From the NCBI GenBank assembly GCA_938049385.1, contig CALIBQ010000041.1, forward strand, positions 1-57,669: DNA of 57,669 nucleotides, in the 5' to 3' direction. Both the position numbers and the translations under genes were made by a program. The stretch's first letter is position 1, and each line of letters starts with the position of its first letter. A model generated the notes under the pieces. The model was not told the origin of the DNA and did no database searches. It saw only the letters and a program-made list of their open reading frames with translations. Of the stretch, positions 37,880 to 45,803 are shown piece by piece. Origin of the DNA: an uncultured Anaerolineae bacterium (GTDB lineage Bacteria > Chloroflexota > Anaerolineae > JACIWP01).

Positions 37880-38895
37880 AGCGGCATTTTCTCCGAGGAG
37901 GAGATCGGGGGTTCGGGCGCAGGGCCGGCCGTCCCCACATGCGGGTTCTTCTGCTTCTCAATGGCCACCGGTTTGGTGCTCCAAGCCATGTCCCAGACTA
38001 CGTGGCGCTCGTGCCGGACGTAATAGTCATAGGCGCCGAGCAGACGGGAGACGGCCTCCAGGCTGGCCAGGGCGAAGAGGACGTAGAGCAGGCGGATGGC
38101 GCCCCAGATTTCGCCCAAGGCGATGCGCAGGACGCGTTTGGTGTCCAAGCTGGAGACGCGGTAGCCGTACTTCTTTTTGAGGTGCAGGTGGCCGGCGTAG
38201 TTGCGCCGGCGCTGTTTGATAAAGTCCCCGACCGTTGTCGGCCCCATGTTGTAGACAATGGCTTCTGGCGCGTAGCGCACCTGCAGACCGCGCTGGATCA
38301 CCAGCGCCTCCACGAACGCCTCATCCATGGCCACATCGGGTGGGATCGTGTCAAACACCTTGCGGAAGGCGATCAGCTCTCCCAAGCGCGGGATTTCCAG
38401 GCAGAGCTGATGCTCCATCCTCAGGCGCAGGTGGGAGAGATAATCCACAATGTGATCGGGGGTATTGACCGCCACTTTCTGGGCGCCGGTCATGCCAATG
38501 CTTGGGTCTGCAAACATGCTCACCATATGCTCGATGGCGTCCGGGTGGGGCAGGGTATCCCCGCTCTCCAGCACGCAGATGTCCTCTTTGGCGGCTTTCA
38601 GGAAGAGATTGACCGCCGCGCTTTTGCCCTCGCGCCGCTCCTGCACGATGAGTTTGATGCGGGGACAGCGCTGCATCCATTCCTGGACGATGTCCACCGT
38701 GCGGTCGGTGCATCCGCTGGCCACCACGATGATTTCGGTGATTTCGACGGTATGGAGCCGCTGGCTGATCAAGGCTTCCAGGAGCGCGCCGATATTGGCC
38801 TCTTCATTGTAGGCGGTGACGCCCACACTGCATCGGATCTTTGAGGATGCCGGCTCGCATGCTGGAGCAAGTATAGCCTGTTCCTGGTCCACCAT
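37876..38895 (-). CDS. Glycosyltransferase family 2
   Basis: The 339-residue protein carries a GT-A fold. SVGVTAYNEEANIGALLEAL starts the domain, IIVVASGCTDRTVDIV binds the nucleotide, ICVLESGDTLPHPDAIEHMV holds a variant metal site (ESGDT instead of DxD), and QRRRNYAGHLHLKKKYGY follows the catalytic part. A weak helix near LLYVLFALASLEAVSRL may anchor it. GGGAGG precedes the ATG. It is probably a processive or lipid-linked sugar transferase paired with the flippase-like protein downstream. Confidence 0.85.
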   Translation of the reverse strand: MVDQEQAILAPACEPASSKIRCSVGVTAYNEEANIGALLEALISQRLHTVEITEIIVVASGCTDRTVDIVQEWMQRCPRIKLIVQERREGKSAAVNLFLKAAKEDICVLESGDTLPHPDAIEHMVSMFADPSIGMTGAQKVAVNTPDHIVDYLSHLRLRMEHQLCLEIPRLGELIAFRKVFDTIPPDVAMDEAFVEALVIQRGLQVRYAPEAIVYNMGPTTVGDFIKQRRRNYAGHLHLKKKYGYRVSSLDTKRVLRIALGEIWGAIRLLYVLFALASLEAVSRLLGAYDYYVRHERHVVWDMAWSTKPVAIEKQKNPHVGTAGPAPEPPISSSEKMPL

Positions 38896-38921
38896 TATTC
38901 CTCCCTGCTTGGGGGACTTGT

Positions 38922-39470
38922 TCAGCGCAAATGGAGTTTAATCTCTCGCACCAGTTCCGCCGGCGGGACGTACATCGTCCGGTCCGGCTTATTCGGCGCA
39001 CCGTAGTCTTTGATCCAGGCGATCTTACCCGAAGCATCCACCAGGATGAATGTATGGCTGGGCTCGCCGCTGGCAACCGCCCACTTGAGCACGTCGTAGG
39101 CGCGTGATACGGAATGATCGGCATCAATAGCCATGGGCACACCGGCGATACCGTACTCTTGGATAAGCCGCAACTGCTCCTCGCGAGAATCAAACGCGAT
39201 GCTGACAAGACCAACGTTCAGAGCCTGAAACTCAGGATCATTGTACAGATCCACGATCTGTTTCACGCAGGGCGGTCAGCCGGCCGCCATGTGGAAGAAC
39301 AGCAGGACCGGCTGTTTGCCTACATAGTCGGACAAGGAGACTGTCTCACCGGTGGCGGTCGGCAGGCGGAAATCCGGAGCTCTAGCGCCTTCTTTTAAGC
39401 TGCCGGCATCCTGACCGCATCCTGCCAGGACAAGCAAGAGGACTAAAGCAAGCCATAAGACCTTGCGCAT
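38922..39470 (-). CDS. Putative selenocysteine-containing thioredoxin-like lipoprotein
   Basis: One 182-residue protein if the TGA at 39278-39276 is read as selenocysteine (residue 65). The N-terminus has a lipobox (VLLLVLAGC, residues 10-18). A TlpA/AhpC-type domain follows: ARAPDFRLPTATGETVSLSD, VLLFFHMAAG, then U-P-P-C in place of C-x-x-C, then KQIVDLYND. The C-terminal half (GVPMAIDADHSVSRAYDV, HTFILVDASGKIAWIKDYGA) is complete and in frame. GGGAGG precedes the ATG. It is the second gene of the minus-strand run, after a radical SAM protein. Loss of the codon by mutation (pseudogene) is the main alternative; the intact second half and the stem-loop after the TGA argue against it. Confidence 0.8.
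39245..39275 (-). promoter_or_regulatory. Putative bacterial SECIS hairpin
   Basis: On the minus strand, 14 bases after the TGA, ACAGATC pairs with GATCTGT around a GTG loop (arms at 39261-39255 and 39251-39245). Bacterial SECIS elements are small hairpins close behind the UGA with a G (usually GU) in the apical loop, as here. The spacing from the UGA to the loop is 21 bases. Confidence 0.65.
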
Positions 39471-39497
39471 GGGATAGAAACCTCCCGTCGGAATAGG

Positions 39498-40892
39498 TTA
39501 ATCTGTACTTGTCACCACGGTGCGCCAGGCCATGCGTAGAGTGCGCGGAAGCTGTAACCAGGTCTGTTTGCGCATCAGGGTGCGGGCGATGCGGTGCGGC
39601 CGCAGGTAGAAGCGGCGGTAGGCCTCGCGCCACTTTCGCTCCACCAGCTCCGCCGGCAGATCAGGCAGTTCGAAGCGCGCCTTCCCCTCGAAAAAGACGA
39701 AGTCATCCCAGGTCTCCGCCAGGATGCGCCCCTTCTCTTTCACGATCTCGTACAATTCGGTGCCGGGGAAGGGCGTGGCGATGGAAAAGTTGGCGACCAG
39801 AGGGTCCAGCTCACAGGCGAAGCGGATGGTGTCATCCATGGTTTCTTCGGTTTCGCCGGGCATGCCGATGATGAAAAACCCGATGGTCTCCATACCGACC
39901 TTCTTGGCGGCGGCGAAGGCCTTACGCACTTGGTCCAGGGTGAGCTGTTTATGGATGATGGTGTCCAGGATGCGCTGGTTGCCGCTCTCCACGCCGAAAG
40001 CGGTGCGGATACAGCCGGCCTGGCGCATTTTGCCCAGCAGTTCCTCGTCGGCCAGGTTGGCGCGAATGCCGTTGATCATGATCCAGGGCACGTGCTGGAG
40101 GCCGCGCTCGATGATGAGGTCACAGATGCGCATCACCCGCCGGCGGTCAATATTGAAGGAATCGTCCAGCACACCGATCTCCGCCGCGCCCATCTCGCGC
40201 ACCAGCCATTCCCATTCGTCCACCACGTCTTCCGGTGTCCGCATGCGCCAGCGCCGCTCCATAATTTGGGAGCAGTAGCTACAGCGGTAGGGACAGCCGC
40301 GCGAGGTCATGATGGGGAAGCTGTAGCCCTCCACATGATCCACCGTAGGCTGGAGGTTGGTGTAGCGGTCCATCTTGAAGTAGTGGTACGCCGGCCGCGG
40401 CAGGGTGCTGAGGTCAAGCGCCGGCCGGTCGGGTTCGTCCACGATGGTGCCGTCGGGCCGGCGGTAAGTGATGCCGCGCACGCCGGCGAGCTCCGCCCCC
40501 TTCTCAATGCGCTCCGAAAGCTCCGCCCAGGTCGCCTCGCCCTCCCCGCGCACCACAATATCAATCTCCGGTCGTGCGGCGGACTCATGGGGCAGTACAG
40601 TAGGGTGCGGCCCACCGATGACAATGGGCACATCCCCCAGCGCCACTTTCAGACGGGCGGCCTCGCGCCAGGCGGACATGACCTGGGTGGTATTGGCGGT
40701 AATACCGATAAGGTGTGGGTGGAACTCTCTCGCTACCTCTTCGACCGGCCGGTCCTCCACGTCGCCGTCGTGGATGCGCACTTCGTCCCCGCGGCGTTCG
40801 GACACGGCGGCTAAATATGCGAGCCCCAGAGAAGGAGAAGTGCGGGTATCAATCGGCAGTTTGGACTTCGGGTTGACCAACAGTACGCGCAT
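39498..40892 (-). CDS. B12-binding-domain radical SAM protein
   Basis: The 464-residue protein has an N-terminal cobalamin-binding-type domain (MRVLLVNPKS, ITANTTQVMSAWREA, IVIGGPHPTVLP), then the radical SAM core with the cluster motif CPYRCSYC, GVLDDSFNIDRRR, AFGVESGNQRIL and FFIIGMPGETEETM. Such enzymes often methylate or rearrange lipids and natural products. The ATG at 40892 follows AAGGGA by about six bases and is preferred over GTG 40907. It is the first gene of the 31.8-40.9 kb run and may modify envelope lipids. Confidence 0.88.
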   Translation of the reverse strand: MRVLLVNPKSKLPIDTRTSPSLGLAYLAAVSERRGDEVRIHDGDVEDRPVEEVAREFHPHLIGITANTTQVMSAWREAARLKVALGDVPIVIGGPHPTVLPHESAARPEIDIVVRGEGEATWAELSERIEKGAELAGVRGITYRRPDGTIVDEPDRPALDLSTLPRPAYHYFKMDRYTNLQPTVDHVEGYSFPIMTSRGCPYRCSYCSQIMERRWRMRTPEDVVDEWEWLVREMGAAEIGVLDDSFNIDRRRVMRICDLIIERGLQHVPWIMINGIRANLADEELLGKMRQAGCIRTAFGVESGNQRILDTIIHKQLTLDQVRKAFAAAKKVGMETIGFFIIGMPGETEETMDDTIRFACELDPLVANFSIATPFPGTELYEIVKEKGRILAETWDDFVFFEGKARFELPDLPAELVERKWREAYRRFYLRPHRIARTLMRKQTWLQLPRTLRMAWRTVVTSTD

Positions 40893-41093
40893 GGGATGTC
40901 CCTTCACCTGTCAATTCGAAAATCAGACGGGCCGGCAAGGCTCGATGGTTCCCATCCGTCCTGGCGCCATTATACCCTGATTGGGGGAAAGCGAGAAATC
41001 GGGCCGGCCGTTCACTCCACGCCGCGAGCAGGCACCAGCCACTTGCGAGGTGACTGCCACATCATCTCATCACCTGAACCCCTAATAACCCCC
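40893..41093. other. Divergent intergenic region
   Basis: This 200-base gap holds the leftward -10 element at 40969-40974 and several short repeats (CACCTG, TCATCTCATCACC) but no ORF I can support. Confidence 0.3.
40969..40974 (-). promoter_or_regulatory. -10 element for the radical SAM-selenoprotein run
   Basis: TATAAT on the minus strand, in GGGTATAATGG, about 77 bases before the start codon. The -35 region is weak. Confidence 0.45.
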
Positions 41094-41122
41094 TTGACCG
41101 CGCCCTTATTATGGTGTATGAT
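41094..41122 (+). promoter_or_regulatory. Promoter of the helix-hairpin-helix gene
   Basis: TTGACC and TATGAT are 17 bases apart, about 70 bases before the start codon. Confidence 0.6.
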
Positions 41123-41193
41123 AAAAATGGATGCGGTCCCTTGATATCAGATCGCCTTTCTGGTAGCAGGCCAGCACGAATTGGAGGTGACCG

Positions 41194-42093
41194 ATGGCGG
41201 TGAACAGGATCAATATCAATCGTGCTTCAGCAGAGGAGCTGGAAAGCCTGCCGGGTATCGGCCCTGTCCTGGCCAAGGCGATCGTGGAACTGCGGGAACG
41301 CCAAGGACCATTCCAGAAAATGGAAGACCTGCTTCCGATTCGCGGCATCGGTCCGGTGCTGGTGGAGCGTCTGCGCCCCCTGGTGACCTTTGCTGAGGAG
41401 GTTCCCCGCCGGCCGATGAAGGACGAGACCGAACCCGATGTGCGCCCGGTCGTCGGCCCGGAGATCATCGTCGAGGAAGAACCGGAGCTTATGCGCGAGC
41501 GCTCCGTACCCCTGGTGGAGAACGCAGAACAATCAAGCGTCAACACTACTGCAAAGGAGAAACCGACAGTGACAGGAGAAGAGTACCCACTGCCTCCCCC
41601 GCTCCAGGTTGTGGAATCTGGCCGGCTGACCTTCTGGAAAGGGCTGTTGCTGGTGGCCCTGGGGGGTCTGCTGGGCGCCGTGCTGTCCCTGCTGGTCGTC
41701 TGGGCCATCAACCGCACCCTGCTCTTCACGTCGTACGATTTCGGCAGTCATCTGAACGCTGAGGTCGTGCGCCTGCAGGGACAGGACGAGACCTTCCGCC
41801 AGGAACTGGACCTCACCAATCAATCCGTGCGGGAACTGCGCGACACGGTGCGGGTCATCCCGCAGATGCAGGCCGACCTGGCCGCCCTCCAGGGACAGAC
41901 TGCCGCCCTGGAGAAAGGGCTGGAGAACGCACAGAAGCAGGTGGATGCGCTGACAGGGCGGGTTGAAGAAGTAAGCCGGCAGGTGGCCGCCATGCAGGAC
42001 GAGCTGAAGGCGGTCAGCGAAAAGGCCAAGCGCTTCGACGCTTTCCTGGCCGGCCTGCTGGAACTGTTGAAGCAGACCGCGCCGGCGCCCTGA
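41194..42093 (+). CDS. Helix-hairpin-helix protein with membrane helix and coiled coil
   Basis: The 299-residue protein has a ComEA-like double helix-hairpin-helix at residues 1-66 (ININRASAEELESLPGIGPV and DLLPIRGIGPVLVERLRPLV). An acidic, proline-containing linker follows, then one membrane helix (about 148-171, LLLVALGGLLGAVLSLLVVW) and a long coiled coil (about 188-285). ComEA has the reverse order, with the anchor first and the DNA-binding domain outside. Here the DNA-binding part is predicted inside the cell and the coiled coil outside. GGAGG precedes the ATG at a distance of about seven. Function is unknown. Confidence 0.8.
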   Translation: MAVNRININRASAEELESLPGIGPVLAKAIVELRERQGPFQKMEDLLPIRGIGPVLVERLRPLVTFAEEVPRRPMKDETEPDVRPVVGPEIIVEEEPELMRERSVPLVENAEQSSVNTTAKEKPTVTGEEYPLPPPLQVVESGRLTFWKGLLLVALGGLLGAVLSLLVVWAINRTLLFTSYDFGSHLNAEVVRLQGQDETFRQELDLTNQSVRELRDTVRVIPQMQADLAALQGQTAALEKGLENAQKQVDALTGRVEEVSRQVAAMQDELKAVSEKAKRFDAFLAGLLELLKQTAPAP

Positions 42094-42194
42094 ACGGCAG
42101 GCCCTTCTCTTTGAATCCTTCGCCGGCACGCGACGGGGGCTCTGTGCGAACGGAGTCCCCGTTTCGCTGACTTTGACCTAGTGCAGGGAGGCGT

Positions 42195-43403
42195 ATGGAA
42201 TCCCCGCGTCTTGGGCTGAGCGTCAGCCAACTGACCCAGCACATCAAGGCCCTGATGGACAATGACCCATTATTGCAGGACGTCCTGGTCTACGGAGAGG
42301 TGTCCAATTACAGCCGCTCCGCCGCCGGCCATGTATACTTCACCCTGAAGGATGCCGAGAGCGCCATCCGCTGTGTGATGTGGCGTTCACGTGCGGACTG
42401 GTACGGCAGACTGCCGGCGGACGGGGAATCTATCCTGGTGCGGGGATATGTCTCCCTGTACCCTCCCCACGGCCAGTATCAGCTCTACGTCGAGGAATGG
42501 CAGCCGCTAGGTGCCGGCCGGCTCTACCTGGAATTCGAGGCGTTGAAAGCACGTCTGCAGGCGGAAGGGCTGTTCGACGCCGGCCGTAAGCGCCCTCTGC
42601 CGGCGTTCCCGCGTGCCGTCGGCATCGTCACTTCCCCTTCCGCCGCCGCGTATCAGGATATCCTGCGGGTCCTGCGCCAGCGCTTTCCCCTAGCGCGGGT
42701 GGTGCTGGCGCCCACCCTGGTCCAGGGAGAGGATGCGCCCCCGCAGATCGTGCGCGCCATCGAATCGCTGAACCGCATCCGCGAGCAGGCGGAAATTGAC
42801 GTCATCATCGTGGCGCGCGGCGGCGGTTCGCTGGAGGAACTGCGGGCCTTTAACGATGAGCGGGTGGCGCGCGCCATCGCATCATCTCAGGTGCCGGTCA
42901 TCACCGGTGTGGGCCATGAGGTGGATTTCACCATCGCCGATTTTGCGGCGGATCACCGTGCACCCACGCCGACCGCGGCCGCGGCAGCCGCGGTGCCCGA
43001 TCAGCAGGAACTGCGGCAGAGGCTGATAGCGCTGAAATCTGCGCTGACGCAGATGATGCTGAGCCGGCTGGATGAGTCCCGCCGGCAGATAGAATCCCAC
43101 CGCCGCATGCTCCGACGCCTCTCGCCCGAGCACCGCATCGCGCAGGAGCGTCAGCATGTGGACGAGCTGATCCACCGCCTTCAACAGGATGTGATGCACC
43201 AGCTTGCTATGGCGCGGGAGCGGATCCAGCAGTACAGCGCGCGGCTGGAAGGCCTGAACCCGACCGCCGTGCTGGGGCGTGGGTACGCGGTGGTGCGCCG
43301 GCGCGATACAGGGCAGGTGGTGACGCATCCAGCCCAGGTGCGGGCCGGCGACCCCCTCGACATTCGGGTGAGTGAGGGCAGTTTCGGCGCCCTGGTAGAA
43401 TAA
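42195..43403 (+). CDS. xseA: Exodeoxyribonuclease VII large subunit
   Basis: XseA with XseB forms an exonuclease that degrades single-stranded DNA. The 402-residue protein has the N-terminal OB domain (LSVSQLTQHIKALM, VYGEVSNYSRSAAGHVYFTL), the catalytic domain with VGIVTSPSAAAYQDILRVL, DVIIVARGGGSLEELRAFN and TGVGHEVDFTIADFAADHRA, and a C-terminal coiled coil. It is followed by xseB 34 bases later. Confidence 0.95.
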   Translation: MESPRLGLSVSQLTQHIKALMDNDPLLQDVLVYGEVSNYSRSAAGHVYFTLKDAESAIRCVMWRSRADWYGRLPADGESILVRGYVSLYPPHGQYQLYVEEWQPLGAGRLYLEFEALKARLQAEGLFDAGRKRPLPAFPRAVGIVTSPSAAAYQDILRVLRQRFPLARVVLAPTLVQGEDAPPQIVRAIESLNRIREQAEIDVIIVARGGGSLEELRAFNDERVARAIASSQVPVITGVGHEVDFTIADFAADHRAPTPTAAAAAAVPDQQELRQRLIALKSALTQMMLSRLDESRRQIESHRRMLRRLSPEHRIAQERQHVDELIHRLQQDVMHQLAMARERIQQYSARLEGLNPTAVLGRGYAVVRRRDTGQVVTHPAQVRAGDPLDIRVSEGSFGALVE

Positions 43404-43437
43404 CATTTGCATATCCTGGACAACAGTGGAGAAGACC

Positions 43438-43677
43438 TTGAGCGTGAACGTGGAAAAGTCGATTGAAGAGATGAATTTCGAAGAGGCTCTGCAGGCCCTG
43501 GAAGCGATCGTCCGCGAGATGGAATCCCAGCCCCTCCCGCTGGAAAGCGCCCTGGCCTATTACGAGCGCGGCATGCGGCTGGCCCGACGCTGTGAAGAAC
43601 TGCTGGACCAGGCGGAACTGCGCGTGACCGAACTGCGCCTGAACATGGAGCAGGGACCCCAGGGAGAGATGCCGTAG
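43438..43677 (+). CDS. xseB: Exodeoxyribonuclease VII small subunit
   Basis: The 79-residue helical protein matches XseB: FEEALQALEAIVREMESQPL followed by LESALAYYERGMRLARRCEE. The start is TTG at 43438, with GGAG six bases before. GTG 43426 is also in frame but sits inside that site. It partners with XseA encoded just upstream. Confidence 0.9.
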   Translation: MSVNVEKSIEEMNFEEALQALEAIVREMESQPLPLESALAYYERGMRLARRCEELLDQAELRVTELRLNMEQGPQGEMP

Positions 43678-43687
43678 CCGCCGGCAT

Positions 43688-43734
43688 ATAGTACCACAGT
43701 ACTATTGCGGCGCCCCGCGAACTCCCCTTATCAT
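43688..43734 (+). promoter_or_regulatory. Palindrome and candidate promoter of the secreted-protein gene
   Basis: ATAGTAC-CACA-GTACTAT (43688-43705) is a perfect inverted repeat right beside a candidate -35, TTGCGG at 43705, with TATCAT 18 bases on. It looks like an operator, but no regulator is identified. Confidence 0.4.
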
Positions 43735-43771
43735 GGGAGTAGAGGCCGCCTAAGCTGTGGTGGGAGGGGAA

Positions 43772-44206
43772 ATGCCCATGAAAAAGTTGGTCCTTGCGAG
43801 TCTGCTGGTCATCGCGCTGTTGTTCGCCACCAGCGCCTGGGCCTGGGGTGGGTATATCTTTCAGGACCCCCAGATCAAAATCGGAGACCGCACGGTCAAC
43901 GTGCTGGTCGCGATGGATGTGCCGGAGGGAGCGGCAGTCAGCCGGCCGTCGCACCTGGTCGCTCATGTGCCGCGCAATGTGCCGGCAGAAGTAATTGACC
44001 CATTCGGCTGGCGCGTCCACGTCGTGCCGGCACCGCCGCAGGCCGGTCCAACGGTGGTGTCTGTCCTGATAATACGCGTAGCGCGCACGGATCGGGGTGA
44101 TGCGTATCCGGTACAAGTGACGGTCTTTGACGACGCCGGTTTTTCCACCACTGTGAACGGCCGCGCCGGCGAGCTGATGGCGGTGCCGTACGTCCAGACC
44201 CGCTGA
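43772..44206 (+). CDS. Secreted protein of unknown function
   Basis: The 144-residue protein has a signal peptide (KKLVLASLLVIALLFATSAWA) and a mature domain of about 120 residues rich in beta-prone stretches (VNVLVAMDVPEGAAV, VHVVPAPPQAGPTVVSVLII). No family recognised; the fold may be a small immunoglobulin-like sandwich. GGGAGGGG lies before the ATG at 43772, and an ATG two codons later is equally possible. Confidence 0.7.
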   Translation: MPMKKLVLASLLVIALLFATSAWAWGGYIFQDPQIKIGDRTVNVLVAMDVPEGAAVSRPSHLVAHVPRNVPAEVIDPFGWRVHVVPAPPQAGPTVVSVLIIRVARTDRGDAYPVQVTVFDDAGFSTTVNGRAGELMAVPYVQTR

Positions 44207-44221
44207 CGACAGCAGTACATC

Positions 44222-44256
44222 AAAAGCCCCAGCCTGGGCAAGGCTGGGGCTTTTTT
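44222..44256. terminator. Bidirectional terminator
   Basis: AAAAGCCCCAGCC and GGCTGGGGCTTTT make a 13-bp stem with seven bases between and six T after. It serves the secreted-protein gene and the convergent amidinotransferase-family gene. Confidence 0.85.
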
Positions 44257-44265
44257 GTCGCATCC

Positions 44266-45243
44266 CTATTTGTCGCCCACCAGTTCCCGCTCCAGCACAC
44301 CGGTCATACAGCCGATGGCGCCGGCGGCTTTCATCAACTCACTCACTGCCGCAGTGTGACATACGATGCCCGCACGCTCGTAAAACGCCTGGGTGATCGG
44401 ATTGCCAGCCGGCATCAGCACGTGCCGGGGCCCCAGCGCCACGATATTCAGCGCCATCCCCTGCTCCGCTTCTCGCTCGTCCGGGATAAAAAGCACCCGA
44501 AATCCCCGTTGGTGCAGGGCTTCCACTGCGGCATACGGCACACGCCCCGGCCAGGCGAGCGCCAGGTCGCGGTCCACGATGCGCAGGGTGCCCATCAAGT
44601 GCATGGCGCCGTACGGCAGTCCGACCTGAATCACCTCCACACCCAGCTCCCGCAGGGTGCCGGCGACCTGGGCGGCGCCCTCCGCGTTGGTGCGGATGCC
44701 CGTGGCCAGCAGGACGGTGCGGGGGTCCAGCCACATGGCATCGGCGCCCTCAAAGGTGCCGCGGCCGTGCAGGGTGCGCAGGATAGGGATGCCCAATTCA
44801 GCCAGCCGGCGCGCCACCCAGCGCTCCTCGCCGGCGCGCACAGTGGAGGCGGGCCGGCCGATGATGGCGCCCTCGGGGGTCATGAAGAACAGGTCTGCGG
44901 CGAACAGGAGATTCGGCGGCGGCGTCTGGGAAGGCGCAACCAGATGGACGGTCACGCCGGCAGAGCGGTAGGCATCCGCGAGCGCGCGGTGCTGTTGCCG
45001 CGCCAGGCCGGCGTCTATCGGCGCCAGCATTTGCACGGCGTTGGGGTCGCGGATATCTTCCAGCTCCGGGCCTGGCTCATGCAGGAGCACAGCGCGCAGA
45101 GGTGCCCATTCCGAATCCATGCCGCAGGGATGCCAGAGGACGCCAACTTCCTGGCGCGCGCTCTGTCGGCGCGGAGACCACCCTTCGCCCCCATAGGCGG
45201 CGGTTTCGTACGTAGAAAGGGCCGGCCTTTCACCACCGCTCAT
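44266..45243 (-). CDS. Amidinotransferase/dimethylargininase-family protein
   Basis: The 325-residue protein belongs to the guanidino-modifying superfamily (arginine deiminase, DDAH, amidinotransferase). Recognisable active-site segments are DLFFMTPEGAIIGRPAS (Asp), GTFEGADAMWL (Glu), MHLMGTLRIVDRDLAL (His) and the C-terminal IGCMTGVL (Cys). It could hydrolyse arginine or methylated arginine, or act on another guanidino compound. The N-terminal 40 residues are basic and less typical, so the start (ATG 45243) is uncertain. It overlaps the nitroreductase by 14 bases. Confidence 0.75.
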   Translation of the reverse strand: MSGGERPALSTYETAAYGGEGWSPRRQSARQEVGVLWHPCGMDSEWAPLRAVLLHEPGPELEDIRDPNAVQMLAPIDAGLARQQHRALADAYRSAGVTVHLVAPSQTPPPNLLFAADLFFMTPEGAIIGRPASTVRAGEERWVARRLAELGIPILRTLHGRGTFEGADAMWLDPRTVLLATGIRTNAEGAAQVAGTLRELGVEVIQVGLPYGAMHLMGTLRIVDRDLALAWPGRVPYAAVEALHQRGFRVLFIPDEREAEQGMALNIVALGPRHVLMPAGNPITQAFYERAGIVCHTAAVSELMKAAGAIGCMTGVLERELVGDK

Positions 45244-45739
45244 AGCTCACCAGTTCCTCCAGCGGCTTGCGGCGTTTCGGGCGCGGTTCGTCGGCCGGGT
45301 AGCCCAGCGGGGTGAAGGCCAGCGGCTCCGCGTCCGCCGGAATGCCCAGCACTTGGCGGGCGGCATCGGGGTCAAAGGCGCCAATCCAGCAGGTGCCCAG
45401 GCCCAGGTCCGTCGCCGCCAGGATCAGATGGTCCATGGCGATAGCCACGTCCACATCCACATACGCCTTGCCATCGCGGCGCACCCAGCTCTTGCCGGGG
45501 ATGCCCACCGCGGCGATGACGATAGGCGCCTGCACGAACCAGTCAGCGGGGTAAATTTTGCGCAGTTCTTCCTCGCGGCCGCGCGTGTGGATGACGATGA
45601 AGCGGAAGGGCTGACGGTTGGCCGCGCTGGGGGCCAGCCGTGCCGCTTCCAGCACTTGGCGCACCTTTTCCTCTTCCACTTCGTTCGGGCGGTAGGCGCG
45701 CACGCTGTAGCGTTTGCGGATCAAGTCGGAGAATTCCAT
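45230..45739 (-). CDS. Nitroreductase-family flavoprotein
   Basis: The 169-residue FMN-dependent oxidoreductase has RKRYSVRAYRPNEVE, the FMN-binding APSAANRQPFRFIVI and a C-terminal MDHLILAATDLGLGTCWIGA. Length is typical of the smaller members. The ATG at 45739 follows GGAGG by five bases. A -10-like TATAAT at 45796-45801 could give it a start separate from the aldolase gene. Confidence 0.88.
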   Translation of the reverse strand: MEFSDLIRKRYSVRAYRPNEVEEEKVRQVLEAARLAPSAANRQPFRFIVIHTRGREEELRKIYPADWFVQAPIVIAAVGIPGKSWVRRDGKAYVDVDVAIAMDHLILAATDLGLGTCWIGAFDPDAARQVLGIPADAEPLAFTPLGYPADEPRPKRRKPLEELVSYERW

Positions 45740-45803
45740 GAGCACCTCCTTTTAGGGGATGGATGTCACGCCGGCGCGAAAGGCACCGCGCCGCAATTAT
45801 ACC

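Noticed and set aside
39267-39278. Reading the TGA as a plain stop, giving two small proteins
   Set aside because: The first would end just before its catalytic pair and the second would start inside the fold. The in-frame join restores a complete domain. Kept as the main alternative under the finding.
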